Assembly (NCBI GenBank): GCA_014904845.1
Contig: MU119453.1
Location: 1 to 64,000 of the forward strand
Reading direction: 5' to 3'
Origin: Acephala macrosclerotiorum
Lineage: Eukaryota; Ascomycota; Leotiomycetes; Helotiales; Mollisiaceae
Length of the DNA: 64,000 nt
The notes beneath the pieces were generated by a model. That model did no database searches and had not been told where the DNA came from. It worked only from the letters and a program-made list of their open reading frames with translations. Position 1 is the first letter of the stretch; each line of letters opens with the position of its first letter. Both the position numbers and the translations under genes were made by a program. Positions 34,645 through 47,071 of the stretch are shown here, in pieces.

Positions 34645-35704
34645 ATGGGCTCTACAACCCCTCCAAAGACCGTTCGAGTCGCAGTTACACAAGCTGAGCC
34701 AGTCTGGTTGGACCTTGATGGAACAATCACCAAGACCATCAAGCTCATCGGTGAAGCAGCCTCCGACGGTGCCAAAATCATCAGTTTCCCAGAATGTTGG
34801 ATCCCAGGATATCCAGCTTGGATATGGTACCCCTCTCTCCTCTCACCCCCCATATTCCACCTGCTCCAACTCTAACAGATAGAACAGGTCCCGTCCCATC
34901 GATTTCGCCTTGCAGACTTTGTACACAAAGAACAGTCTCAAGGTTGATTCAAAACAAATGGCCTCTCTCTGCGCCGCAGCAAAGAAAAACAAAATCGCCG
35001 TCATCACTGGCTTCTCCGAAAACTTCAACGACAGCCTCTACATCTCCCAAGCCATCATCGGCCCAGACGGCACTTTGGAAGTAGTACGTCGAAAACTGAA
35101 GCCTACACACATGGAACGCACCGTCTTCGGCGACTCGACCGGAGGCGGCACCTTGGCAAATGTAGCTGAGATCGAAGGCGTGGGTAAAGTGAGCGCGTTG
35201 GCTTGTTGGGAACATGTCCAGCCGTTGTTGAAATACAATACTGCGTTGCAACGTCCAGACATCCATGTCGCCGCCTGGCCTCCCCTCTGGCCTCACTCCG
35301 GTGATGGGCAGGATTTGTGGTCCATGTCGAATGATGGATGTCGAAACTTGTCTCGAACGTTTGCTATCGAGAGTCAAACATTCGTCTTGCATACGACGGC
35401 TGTGTTGACTGAAGATGGAATTAAGAAGATGGGTACTGAAGGGAATTTCATGGGACAGCCTGGTGGTGGGAGTTCGGCGATTTTTGGGCCGGATGGGAGG
35501 TTGTTGAGTAAGGATTTGGGACCGACTGAGGAGGGGATTATTTATGGTGACTTGGAATTTGATATGATCTTGAGAGCGAAGGGGTTTGTTGATATTTGTG
35601 GGCATTATAGCAGGCCGGATTTGTTATGGTTGGGGACGGATCAGAAGGAGAAGTTGGCGCATAGGCCGGGTAAGAGCAAGGTAGATGAGGAGACTGAGGC
35701 ATAG
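34645..35704 (+). CDS. Nitrilase (fungal aliphatic nitrilase/cyanide hydratase-like)
   Basis: Exons 34645-34826 and 34888-35704, split by a 61-nt GTACCC...ACAG intron, give 332 aa. The C-N hydrolase catalytic triad is complete: Glu50 in [13 protein letters not shown], Lys132 in [11 protein letters not shown] and Cys167 in [24 protein letters not shown] and a C-terminal [11 protein letters not shown] follow, as in fungal nitrilases and cyanide hydratases. The enzyme hydrolyses nitriles to acids (or HCN to formamide) as spiral oligomers in the cytosol. Nitrilase is preferred because the C-terminus is shorter than typical cyanide hydratases, but the choice needs substrate tests. Its stop lies 103 bp from the PSF3 stop, on the opposite strand. 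Confidence 0.93.
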
Positions 35705-35807
35705 GTGAGTTTGAAAATGCAATTCGAAATAGTTTCAATTCGTCCTGATCCCGGGTATCATGCATCCCATCCGTTCCAATGCAAACGCCTTTCGTCCCAT
35801 GTGTAGG

Positions 35808-36421
35808 TCATTTCTTCTTGATCTCCCCCATCCAAACTCTCATCGACTTCGAACTGTCATGCGCAGCCCTAAACAACCCTCTCTCCATCTCATCAAATCC
35901 CCTCAAAAACTCCACCCCATCATTCCCAACACCTCCCCCACCACTCCTCTGCGCTGCCCCCGCATTACTCGCATGATCACTTATCTCCGCCGCTCTCGAC
36001 CTAAACGTCTCCATCAACACATCACAAACCTCTTCTTCCTCAAACAACTCCAATATCCTCGCTCCCAATCCATAAAAATGCTGTGCCAGCGCTCTCAAGT
36101 CCACGGATTTCGGATCGGCTTTTAATGCGTTCATGACGCGTGGTGCTAAACACGGAGGGAGGTCGAGGGTTACGAGGGATTTGGTGGTGTTGGGTGAGGA
36201 GACGGCGAGCATTTCTGCGAGCCAGAGGGGGAGGTCGACGCGTGTTCCTGATTTTAATGTGTGGCCGGCATTATTGTCGAGATAGCCTAGGTTTGGGACG
36301 TCGAGTTCGAATGTGCAGGGTACTTTCTGGATGTCTTTGTTAGATGAGGCACGTTGGATACTGGGGAGAGTTCGAGTACCTGCGCATCTGTCAAGATGGC
36401 ATCAATGTCGTAGTAGGACAT
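35808..36421 (-). CDS. PSF3: DNA replication complex GINS protein Psf3
   Basis: Exon 1 36421-36380 encodes only MSYYDIDAILTDAQ; the intron 36379-36327 is removed; exon 2 36326-35808 completes 186 aa. The start SYYDIDAILTDAQKVPC followed by LGYLDNN, the LPLWLA motif and LDLPPCLAPRVMNALKADP is characteristic of Psf3. A Gly-rich loop (QRSGGGGVGND) sits in the C-terminal half. Psf3 is one of four GINS subunits; with Cdc45 and MCM2-7 it forms the replicative CMG helicase in the nucleus, so it should be essential. It is head-to-head with the Mn-SOD gene, with 278 bp between ATGs. Confidence 0.93.
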
Positions 36422-36699
36422 CGTGAATCGTGCGCAGCTCAATGCTTCCGTGATTGTCGAGACATAGGCTATTGCAGGTGTGTATTGGAGCGTCGCGATG
36501 TTTTGGAGAGACGCGAAGTGGTATGTTGCGGATCCCTGCCGATTTCGCCAAATGTTTCGGCTGTGACGTGAGTGCGGGCCCCCGAGCTGCAAGAAGATAT
36601 ATTCAACTCCACTTTCCTGCTTCTCCTCCTCCTTCATTGTCTCTTTCAGGAACAATCATCGAAGCTGTATCGAAGCATCAACAATTGATCTCATTCATC
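36422..36699. promoter_or_regulatory. Short bidirectional promoter, PSF3 and Mn-SOD
   Basis: Only 278 bp separate the divergent start codons of PSF3 (minus) and the superoxide dismutase (plus), so the two must share promoter sequence. I see no clear TATA box. The pyrimidine-rich tract at 36605-36650 is a likely start region for the SOD transcript. Confidence 0.5.
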
Positions 36700-37511
36700 A
36701 TGTCTGCAACACTCTTCCGTACCAGCACAGCAGCTCGCTCTGCTCTCCGAGCCGGAGCTTCCAAGAGAGCTGCTGCTATGGCAAGCACAAGTTTTGTCCG
36801 CGGCAAGGCTACTCTTCCAGATCTGCCATGTTCGTGTTTCGATTCCATAGGACCAAGAAGATTGCTAATTAGTATCTGCAGATGACTACGGTGCGCTTGA
36901 GCCCTCCATCTCTGGCAAAATCATGGAGCTCCACCACAAGAACCACCATCAAACCTATGTCAACGGCTTCAACGCTGCAACCGAACAAATCCAAGCCGCA
37001 GAGGCGAAGCAAGATATCGCTGCCCAGGTCGCTCTTCAGCCATTGATTAACTTCCACGGTGGTGGACATATCAATCATACTTTGTTTTGGGAGAACCTTG
37101 CCCCGAGCAAGAATGGAGGTGGTGGTGAACCTGCTGGTCAATTGAAGGTCTGTTACTCCTCTTATATCACAATTCCCTTGTGAGGCATCATAAACTGATG
37201 GTGAAATGTGATAGACTGCCATCGAATCCAGCTACGGCGACTTCTCCTCCTTCAAGACCAAATTCAACGGCGCTCTAGCCGGCATCCAAGGAAGTGGTTG
37301 GGCGTGGCTCGTGAAAGACAACGAGACTGGACAAGTTCAGATCCGTACATATGCCAATCAGGACCCTGTCGTTGGAAAGTACACGCCGTTGTTGGGTGTT
37401 GATGCTTGGGAGCATGCGTATTATTTGCAATACCAGAACAGGAAGGCGGAATACTTCAGTGCGATTTGGGATGTTATTAACTGGAAGGCGGTTGAGGGTA
37501 GATTGAAGTAG
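36700..37511 (+). CDS. SOD2: Mitochondrial manganese superoxide dismutase
   Basis: Exons 36700-36829, 36882-37147 and 37215-37511 give 230 aa. The N-terminus (MSATLFRTSTAARSALRAGASKRAA) is Arg/Ser/Ala-rich without acids, a typical mitochondrial presequence. The Fe/Mn-SOD core follows: LPDLPYDYGALEP, the first His ligand in MELHHKNHHQTYV, the second in GGGHINHTLFW, and Asp and His ligands in LLGVDAWEHAYYLQYQNRKAEY. Gly-Gly before HINHTLFW and the WENLAP context favour Mn over Fe. It converts superoxide to peroxide in the matrix. All introns are GT-AG, with a GCTAATT branch in the first. Confidence 0.95.
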
Positions 37512-38332
37512 GGGACTGGTTAGGGCTGTATGATAGAGGGGTGATGAGATATGAATTGCTTCATGAAGCGGAGAAGCATGGCTTTTAATTGAACATGTGC
37601 CTTGTCGAGGTCTGATTTTGAAGCCAGGTTGTTTCGAACGTTCCAGAGAACTCCCCTATTTAGACTGTAGTCCTGGCTAAGGGGCTATGAATTAATCTTA
37701 GCGAAATAGTTGTTTTTGATGAGGCTGTTAATCCCTGATACCGATATGGCCCTATTTCCTTTGTTCTATTCTCGGTGCGTGCTTATAGAGAACAGCGCTT
37801 ACAATAGCCTGTACTAATGCTCAGTGAAGCTTGATGGTAAAGCTGCCAGTGTCAAAATGTCAGCCCTATTTTTGATTACATGATCACCTTGCCGACTACA
37901 GCCACAGCCACGGAGAGTTCACGCTACTGCGTCTCGGCCGTAGGAAGCAGTGCGATTCCGCCTCCGAGATGGGAGCCGGATTACTTAATCTGTTGATGAT
38001 TTTTACAGCATTTCCTCTTTACCAATTGTTTCATTAGTCTCGGGTCGCAGACTTCCTATTCTGATTCATCGCCCGTTATCTTCTTGCTATCTTAGAGCTT
38101 TTTTTATTCCAAAACTTAACGCCGCAATCTTCTAGTGGCTGCATACAACATCGAGCTAGTGGCGGTAGTTTAGCGTAAATGTTGATCAGCCATCCATACA
38201 TGAAGCAGATGTCGTCTCCGCACCTCGCTCTTCACATCGCTTAGAGAATCCTAGAAATTTCTGACGCATTTAATCCAATTTTGCAATCTCGATGCGATGC
38301 TCTGATAGAGTCAAAGTTGGGTGGAGGACGTT
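37512..38332. other. Intergenic, no gene seen
   Basis: Sequence between the SOD stop and the regulator's ATG. No frame of note on either strand. It should contain the SOD terminator and the promoter of the ten-exon regulator. Confidence 0.35.
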
Positions 38333-41300
38333 ATGTCGTCCCAGACACGAAGGGATCGACCTTCAAGAACGTGTCGCCAGTGCAAGCGACGGAAAGTGAA
38401 ATGCGACAGAGTACTAGTACCAGATCCGTTCAAGAGCGAGGCTAACGAACTCCTTGACACATCCGACTTGTGCACAGTGCCTCAAAGTCAGGATCCAGGT
38501 TAGCAATCCTTCATATTTCTTGTGGACCAAGATTTCTGAGTCATCTCAGTGTAGCTACGACGATGACGATTTGCGTCCAAGAGAAAAGGATTTCAAGTTC
38601 ATAAGTAAGCCATTCTACTCGTTGTTTGTAGAATTAACTAGCTCACTTCTCTTTCTCTCAGATGAGACTTCGAGGACCGCGGAAGCTTCAGCAGGTACGT
38701 TGTCAATTCTCCTCACAAATTGCTTCTGATTATTGCTCTAGGGACCTCCAGAGAACTTAGCGAGGAAGCACCCATAGGCAATGGAATCATTGGTCATCTT
38801 TCACAGCAGCCTGGTGGGCGTCTGCGCTACGTAGAGCCTTCATTCTGGGCATTTGACAAAGACGAGGCAAAACTTCCGCTTACAGACCCATCTCTATCAC
38901 TGACGAAATGCAGCCCGACGCCCTTGATTCCCTCCTGAGTTCCATGAACAGATATGGAATCCAAGGTTCAAATGAAGACAGAGATGATGATCTCGAACAA
39001 CCTCAATCTTCAGGTGCATCTACCGTCTCGGCGACCGTCAACCCCAATGACACTCGGCCATCTATCCCATACCGACTTATGGGAGACTTCACATCACCTG
39101 CTCCGGCATGGAATCCCTCAATGCTGAGCACGAGCCGTCTTCAGCGCCAATCAATAAATCCTCTCACCCTTTTACCGCCGAAAGCACTTTGCGATCGATT
39201 ATTCGCCTTCTATCTCGAAGGCTACCACTACGTCCTCCCCATGATCCATGCCCCCTCATTCAAGTCCGAATATTCATCCACCTGGGAACAGGAATCAACA
39301 GGACAACGGCCTGCTCAAAAGAGCATGCATTTCATCTCTCTCCTCCTCTCTGTGCTATTCGCTGGCGCAGCAGCATGTCCACACCGAGACCTACTAGAAG
39401 ACCTCATCACACCCGAGGAAACACCAGAATCCCTCGCCACCTCGATCCGCGAGAAAGGCCTTCGCACACTCCAACAAGCCAACTTCCCCAAAACACCAAC
39501 ACTGGAAACTCTGACAGCGTACATCCTCCTCCAAGTAACGTGGATGAAAGAAGAAGAGCCTCTCACAACATGCGCTTTCGTTGGCCTCGCTTATCGAGTC
39601 TCCCAAATGCTCGGTATGCATCATGATCCATCTCGCTTCTCGTCCTTATCAAAAGTAGTTCAAGAGACGAGAAGAAGGTTATGGTGGATCATTGTTACTG
39701 TTGATGTTTCTGTGGGAGTAGCGGCGGGCTTACCACCGATGATTGATCTGAGTACTTGTGATGTGAGGCAGGTTAGTGACATGAGTGAAGAGGTATTTGA
39801 TGTTCCAGAGGGGAATTTTGGGAGGAATCAGGAGGTTTCGGTTCCGGGTTTTTGGTTTTCGGGGACGATTAAGGATATTTGTTTGTTTTTCTACATCCCC
39901 AAATCCACTGTGGGACGGTGCTGATGATGAATAGTGGTCACTCGCCATGTCCTAAGCAAGATTTACGGCCAACACGCTCTCTCTCGCCAAGATATCATAG
40001 ACATTCGCACGAAATGCGGGGCGTTGACAGCAGAGCTCCTCGCTAAGATAAATCTGATACCCAAAACTCCGTTGGTGAGAGTAGACACGATCCCTATATC
40101 TCATGAACATGCTTCGGAGCGGAGCCCGAGGAATATTAATGCGTATGCGAGGCTGTATCTCAGTGCGATGATTGATAAGAAGTGGTTTTTGGCTTGTCAT
40201 CCGGTGTTGAAGAGTGCTGTAAGTGAGAGTTGGACGGAGTTGTATCCTCAGTAAGTTCTCGCTTGATCTGTCAAATGGGATGAGTTGAAAAAAATTGAGA
40301 TGAGAGAGCTGATGATTGAATAGAGCTTTGGAGCATTGCAGGGACTTTTTATATAAAGTCGCTCAGCTGTCTTGCTTTGATGAGTTCAAGCTGTTTCAAT
40401 GGTCATGGCCTGGGCAAGTCCTTCCTTCTCTTTCCACCCTCATCATCCCACCTCTCCCATCCTCATTCGCTCACTCTGTCATCTCCTTCCAACCAAACAA
40501 AACTCTAACCGTTCCTTGCAGATGCCACCAACCCCTCTTCGCACTAATAACCCTCCTCCACTCCCTAATCCGCTCCCCTTCCTCTCCCCTCGCTCCCTCC
40601 TTCCGTCACGCCCTCGACACTGTCTTCGCTCTCTGCGGCCCCTATTTCAACGGTGGCATCGTAGCTTCTACTGGTGGTGCTCAATCGCCTTCTGACTCTC
40701 ATGGGAGTACGCGTCAGCGGCCTCTGACTGAGGGTGGGCAGGAATGCTGGACTTTGCTTTGGAGGATGAGGGCGAGAGCTGTGAGTCCGATCTCTTCTAT
40801 TTATTCTCTTGCTTTTTGTCTCCCTTAGGCTGCTAGCTTTCATTTGAGCAGTTCCGGCTAAAAAACCCCTTTCCCCTGCTCAAAAACATTCCACTAATTG
40901 ACAAATTTATGTAGTGGACGCTTGTCGGCTTAGATCCAGACGTAATCTGGACGCGAGAATTGGCGATGGAAGTTCTCTATACTCTCTACGAACAAGAACA
41001 TTGGGATGAGGGCCTTATGCTTTCTACTGCTGGAGCATGGAATCCACCATCCCAAACCCCATCTCAATCCCAGTTCCACTCTCAACCACAAACCCAACAT
41101 CAGTCTCCTGATCATCAGGATCGGGATCGGTCACATTCGAGTCAGGCCAATCCCATTAGCGAGCCTCAGCCTTACATATCAGATACGTCACTCCACATGA
41201 ACTTATCCCAAGGCTTACCGCGACACCCGTCCCAACCCACCCTTTTCTCAGCCCTATCGGCATCTGATCCGGGCCTCTTTGACGCCATGTCCCACTCACA

Positions 41301-41811
41301 AGGCGCTAGTTCAGGTCCTGCAGGAGATGCAATCGCAGGCATGGGCGTGGGGGTAGGCCCTGGCATTAGGGCTGAGAGTTTGGGGGATCCGAATATGCCG
41401 ACTCCGAATGTGGATTTGATGTTTTGGGATCAGATGCTTGATGAGGGGTTTTATGGGGCAGTTATGCATGGAAACGTAGGCTTAGGAGGAGGAGGTGGTG
41501 GTGGTGGTGATGGAGGAGGTGGGATCTATACTGGTGGTGAAGGTGTTTTTGGGAGGAGTGGAAGTGGGATGGAGGGGAATATTGATTTTCAGGGTGGGAG
41601 GGTGATTGAGATGTTTGGTGCTCCTGGTCCAGCAAGGGGGAGGGCGTCGACGATGGAGGGGAATATTGATTTTGCTGGTATGGGGGGAAGTGATAGTGGG
41701 ATGTATGGCGGCTCTGGTGGAGCTGCAGCATTGAAAAGGAGCTCGAGGATGGAAGGCAATACTGATTTTCAGGGTGGGAGAGGGCGTGGTGGCAATGGTG
41801 GGCTGCAGTAG
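38333..41811 (+). CDS. Zn2Cys6 transcription factor with fungal_trans domain and Gly-rich C-terminus
   Basis: Ten exons: 38333-38410, 38457-38498, 38550-38604, 38662-38694, 38742-38866, 38914-39847, 39935-40250, 40324-40413, 40522-40780, 40915-41811; about 942 aa. The binuclear cluster reads CRQCKRRKVKCDR then THPTCAQC and CSY; joining them requires removing 38411-38456, whose 3' end is TTG instead of an AG. RYVEPSFWAF, LCDRLFAFYLEGYHYVLPMIHAPSF and TRRRLWWIIVTVDVSVGVAAGLPPMI mark the fungal regulator middle domain. A Gln/Ser/Pro region and a Gly-rich tail with three MEGN(I/T)DF units follow. Intron 40414-40521 is GC-AG (GG|GCAAGT). Intron 38867-38913 (GAG|GCAAAA) also needs a GC donor unless a GTAGAG donor at 38831 is used. 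A DNA-binding nuclear regulator; targets unknown. Confidence 0.8.
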
Positions 41812-42629
41812 AAAAGGAGACGAGGATATAAAAGTGTGACGACATGATGAATATGTTAAGACAAAAGCCTAGATCGTTGCGATGGATTTATTTCTAAAAC
41901 AAGCTGAAGAGACTCTCTGCAATCTAAGCCTGAAAAATAAAAAGCAAATAGGATATCTCAAAACCAACGTCTACAGTCCCGCTCGCTAATATGAATGCGC
42001 CGTCTACTATCCCTAAACTCCAAACTCCCGAGTCTCAGCTGCGAGGTGTCTTCGCAAGCGAACGTTCATCCTAAATCCCAAGTCTGGTCCTCATCTGATG
42101 TCGACCTTTCTGGTCGAAAGTTAATTACCCCTCTTTGGTACATCCCACTTCCTGCCAACGACAACATGTCAACGAAGACACGAGGCAGTGTCTACGCCTC
42201 GTAAGCTGATATCGAAGACGATATCAACATGATAAGATCATGATCGATCATCGTGAAAAACACCTGACGTTGACCTTATCTGAAGTCAGGTGTTGGGAAT
42301 CATGGTCGATATCATGCCATGACGGATCCCTCGGCAATCGAGATCCTTCTGTCCCTACCCAACCCCGATCATGAACAGAAACATGATGACAATCGTGAAT
42401 CAAAACATGATGAATAGTCGATCGAATGATATGAATCAAGAATCGTCCCGCCCCGAAAGTCTGATAGATTTTTTGCGTCGGACCAACGATCGTGATGTGA
42501 TCTGACTCGGGAACTCGTTTCCAGGAGTACCCCTGTACCCCTGAATGGCCTCGCTTGACTGGTACCCGAAACTTGGAAACCTTTTCGCCTCAGCTCACCG
42601 ACAATCCGCCGTTTCGTCGCTATCTTTTC
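41812..42629. other. Intergenic with dense ATCATGA/GATC motifs
   Basis: No gene is seen. The interval 42225-42430 repeats short strings such as atcatga, acatgatga, cgatca and aatcgtgaa many times in both orientations. It also carries the perfect stem-loop listed separately. It lies between the convergent 3' ends of the Zn2Cys6 gene and the Ser-rich gene. Confidence 0.4.
42259..42294. repeat. Perfect 10-bp inverted repeat (stem-loop)
   Basis: AACACCTGAC at 42259-42268 is the exact reverse complement of GTCAGGTGTT at 42285-42294, with a 16-nt spacer. It could form a hairpin in RNA or bind a dimeric protein. A bacterial-style terminator reading does not apply in a eukaryote. Confidence 0.7.
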
Positions 42630-43044
42630 TTACTTCTTGCTTTGACGACTTCGGCCTCGAGATTTCTATTGCGTCATCAATAATTATTCTGCATACCAGA
42701 AAAATGATTTTGAGGCTTACATGTTCTTTCCCTGAACTTGAAGAGGACCTAGAGCTGGAATATTGGTAGTCACCTGATCCCACGTGATGCTCCGCCATCC
42801 ATCGATTTTCCTCGTAGAGCATGTTGAGTGGTTTTCCATCGAAGGTGAGATCTGAGTCGTCGATTGAATAGGGAAGTTTCCAGGACTCGGCTTGGAGGTC
42901 TATTTCTGCTGTTTCGGTGGTGGCGCGGAGTGGTGCTTCGGTGATTAGGTAATACTCTCTTTGGCTCGAGCTTGATGATGATTTGGAGGACTTTGAGGAG
43001 TGGTGATGTGAGGAGGAGGATTTGGTTTTTGCTTGTGTTGACAT
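42630..43044 (-). CDS. Small Ser/Lys-rich hypothetical protein
   Basis: Exon 1 43044-42721 and exon 2 42665-42630, joined by removing a GTAAGC...AATAG intron, give 119 aa. It begins MSTQAKTKSSSSHHHSSKSS, has a middle REYYLITEAPLRAT...EIDLQAE, then LNMLYEENRWMAEHH, and a second Ser run before a basic end (KSRGRSRQSKK). Unspliced, the frame runs to 150 codons with a hydrophobic tail, which is less plausible because the donor GTAAGC is strong. The Ser/Lys-rich ends suggest disorder. No family is recognised. Confidence 0.5.
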
Positions 43045-46191
<3,147 letters not shown>

Positions 46192-46349
46192 CGAAAACAA
46201 GTCTCAATCCCAGAATATTTGATCTCCTTGAAGCCAAGGCAGATGATCTATTAGGAGGCGGTTTGTTTGGCATTTCTTCCGCACCTGTGGTTGGAGTTAG
46301 CGGATGGCTTGGCAAGATGGAGAGAGGGTGAGGGATAGAGGAGATAAGC

Positions 46350-46838
46350 TGCATGCGACGGTCAAGACGACGATCTTGACATCTTCGTCTTAGCCCATAC
46401 CGACTCCCTCATTCTCAGTTGGGACGAAGCCGTCACTCGCGCTAAGGAGTTCGTTCGCGTCGGTGTTGATGCCGTCGTCATCGAAGCTCTTCTAGATCAC
46501 GACGCCATGCGCAAAGCTGTCAAGGGAGTTGGAGCACCTATCTTCGCGAATATTATCGAGGGTGGAAAAGACCAAGAATCTGTCAGCCAAGGATCTCGCT
46601 GCGCTTGGCATTTGTGCTGTTGAGTACCCATGGACCCTTGTTGCTGCAAAGTTGAGAAGTATTAGGGAGACGTTAGAGAATCTGAAGTTGAGAATTGACT
46701 GTTGGTGCTACGCCGGCGATCTTGAGCTACTTGGAAGTGTGCGAGGGTGTTGGGGTCAATAAGTATTGGGAGCGTGAGAAGTACAAGTTTGAGAAGTTCC
46801 ACAAGGGGAAGACTAATGGGACGAACGGTACGAAGTAG
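46350..46838 (+). pseudogene. PEP mutase/isocitrate lyase superfamily fragment
   Basis: The plus strand reads LDIFVLAHTDSLILSWDEAVTRAKEFVRVGVDAVVIEAL and FANIIEGG. After a one-base shift come KTKNLSAKDLAALGICAVEYPWTLVAAKLRSIRETL and, after a second shift, TVGATPAILSYLEVCEGVGVNKYWE with a stop at 46836-46838. This is the C-terminal half of the isocitrate lyase/PEP mutase superfamily, close to fungal oxaloacetate hydrolase or methylisocitrate lyase-like proteins. The N-terminal half with the metal-binding Asp residues and the catalytic loop is absent. It abuts the HPPD relic head to head. Confidence 0.75.
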
Positions 46839-47071
46839 ATAGACATAGTATATACGTTTGCAAGATTAGTACCATAAAAGATATAAAAATGAACATCTCT
46901 CAACGTGAGCACAAGATGCTTGGTCTAAAAAAGGTGTCACGAACTAAGGATGTCCCGAGAGAGCGAACATTTTCATGCCGAACATCTAAGCCCAGATGTC
47001 GAAGATCGAGCTAAAAGCACAGATGTTGCTGGCAGTATGGAAGGCGCAACTTTGCTCCAGTGCTCCAGCCC

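Noticed and set aside
38831..38913. GT-AG alternative (GTAGAG donor) for the Zn2Cys6 intron near 38867
   Set aside because: It also keeps frame but would remove VEPSFWAF, a stretch kept in this regulator family, so the GC-AG reading is preferred though not certain.
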